Notes under the pieces: generated by a model | The model's input: only the letters and a program-made list of their open reading frames with translations | What the model was told of the DNA's origin: nothing | Database searches by the model: none | NCBI GenBank assembly: GCA_934394435.1 | Contig: CAKRRN010000016.1 | Location: forward strand, 1 to 50,423 | Direction: 5' to 3' | From: an uncultured Bacteroidaceae bacterium | GTDB lineage: Bacteria > Bacteroidota > Bacteroidia > Bacteroidales > Bacteroidaceae | DNA length: 50,423 nucleotides | Made by a program: the position numbers and the translations under genes | Shown here: positions 50,376 to 50,423 of the stretch, in pieces | Numbering within the stretch: the stretch's first letter is position 1 | Layout: every line of letters begins with the position of its first letter

Positions 50376-50423
50376 AACGTTGGATTGTATCCTTCGTTTT
50401 CTCGCCATGGTAAAACTGAAGCA
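50376..50423 (-). repeat. Dispersed repeat R1, copy E (cut by window end)
   Basis: On the plus strand: AACGTTGGATTGTATCCTTC followed by GTTTTCTCGCCATGGTAAAA and CTGAAGCA, the reverse complement of the R1 3' half. It lies 31 bp upstream of the GH30 start in the direction of that gene, and its ATG (50408) is in frame with it. Confidence 0.9.

Overview
The window looks like chromosomal DNA of a gut- or oral-type Bacteroidales, most likely a Prevotellaceae (Prevotella/Segatella group) member. Reasons visible in the sequence: promoters of the Bacteroidetes form (TTTG, 19-20 nt, TAnnTTTG) with little Shine-Dalgarno sequence; lipoproteins with acidic residues just after the lipobox Cys; a BACON-M64 protease, BSP-family protease, BspA-like leucine-rich surface-protein remnant, pyruvate:ferredoxin oxidoreductase, and the fused DAHP synthase-chorismate mutase typical of the phylum. 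Genus assignment is inference. I saw no rRNA, tRNA, CRISPR array, transposase or prophage.

Layout. 1-6.3 kb: nested GGTACTGG hairpins, a small Cys-rich protein, an outer-membrane barrel, and a giant 1643-aa protein joining a DEDD-type exonuclease-like domain, a RecQ helicase and a UvrD-like helicase. 6.4-10.2 kb: a minus-strand operon GH43 - MATE pump - YfcE-like phosphoesterase - acetyl/feruloyl-esterase-like hydrolase. 10.2-15.2 kb: Spy-like periplasmic protein, flavodoxin-fold reductase, proS with an AmpG-like transporter. 15.3-21.7 kb: OmpA lipoprotein with mtgA, an AAA ATPase with an altered Walker B, and nifJ. 22.1-25.2 kb: two-gene surface lipoprotein operon. 25.7-31.9 kb: acyltransferase fusion and GHL10 hydrolase (minus), cstA, barrel protein, small helicase-associated-domain protein. 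31.9-36.5 kb: fucP - mutarotase - uvrA in one direction. 36.8-41.9 kb: ThrE-type exporter, BSP protease, a repeat-rich spacer, DUF554 protein, phosphodiesterase, TPR-like protein. 42.0-46.3 kb: the phenylalanine/tyrosine operon. 46.4-50.4 kb: BspA-like remnant, imelysin, GH30 hydrolase.

The most striking element is upstream of pheA. Between a consensus promoter and pheA there is an unannotated 21-codon ORF whose residues 7-17 read FYYGFYFYFYF (10 of 11 aromatic), followed by two mutually exclusive RNA structures: an 11-bp antiterminator beginning right after the leader stop codon and a 9-bp intrinsic terminator. This has the architecture of classical ribosome-mediated attenuation and would control pheA - aminotransferase - DAHP synthase/chorismate mutase - tyrA, that is, the entry step and both terminal branches to Phe and Tyr. 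The PheA ACT domain also lacks the usual ESRP effector motif, so transcriptional control may carry more of the load.

Three families of short dispersed intergenic repeats are also present: R1 (78 bp, five copies, two in tandem), R2 (90 bp, two copies plus fragments; one lies in a 202-bp segment with inverted ends), and R3 (about 240-300 bp, two copies). In two places R1 supplies an in-frame ATG upstream of a gene and artificially lengthens its open reading frame; starts were corrected accordingly.
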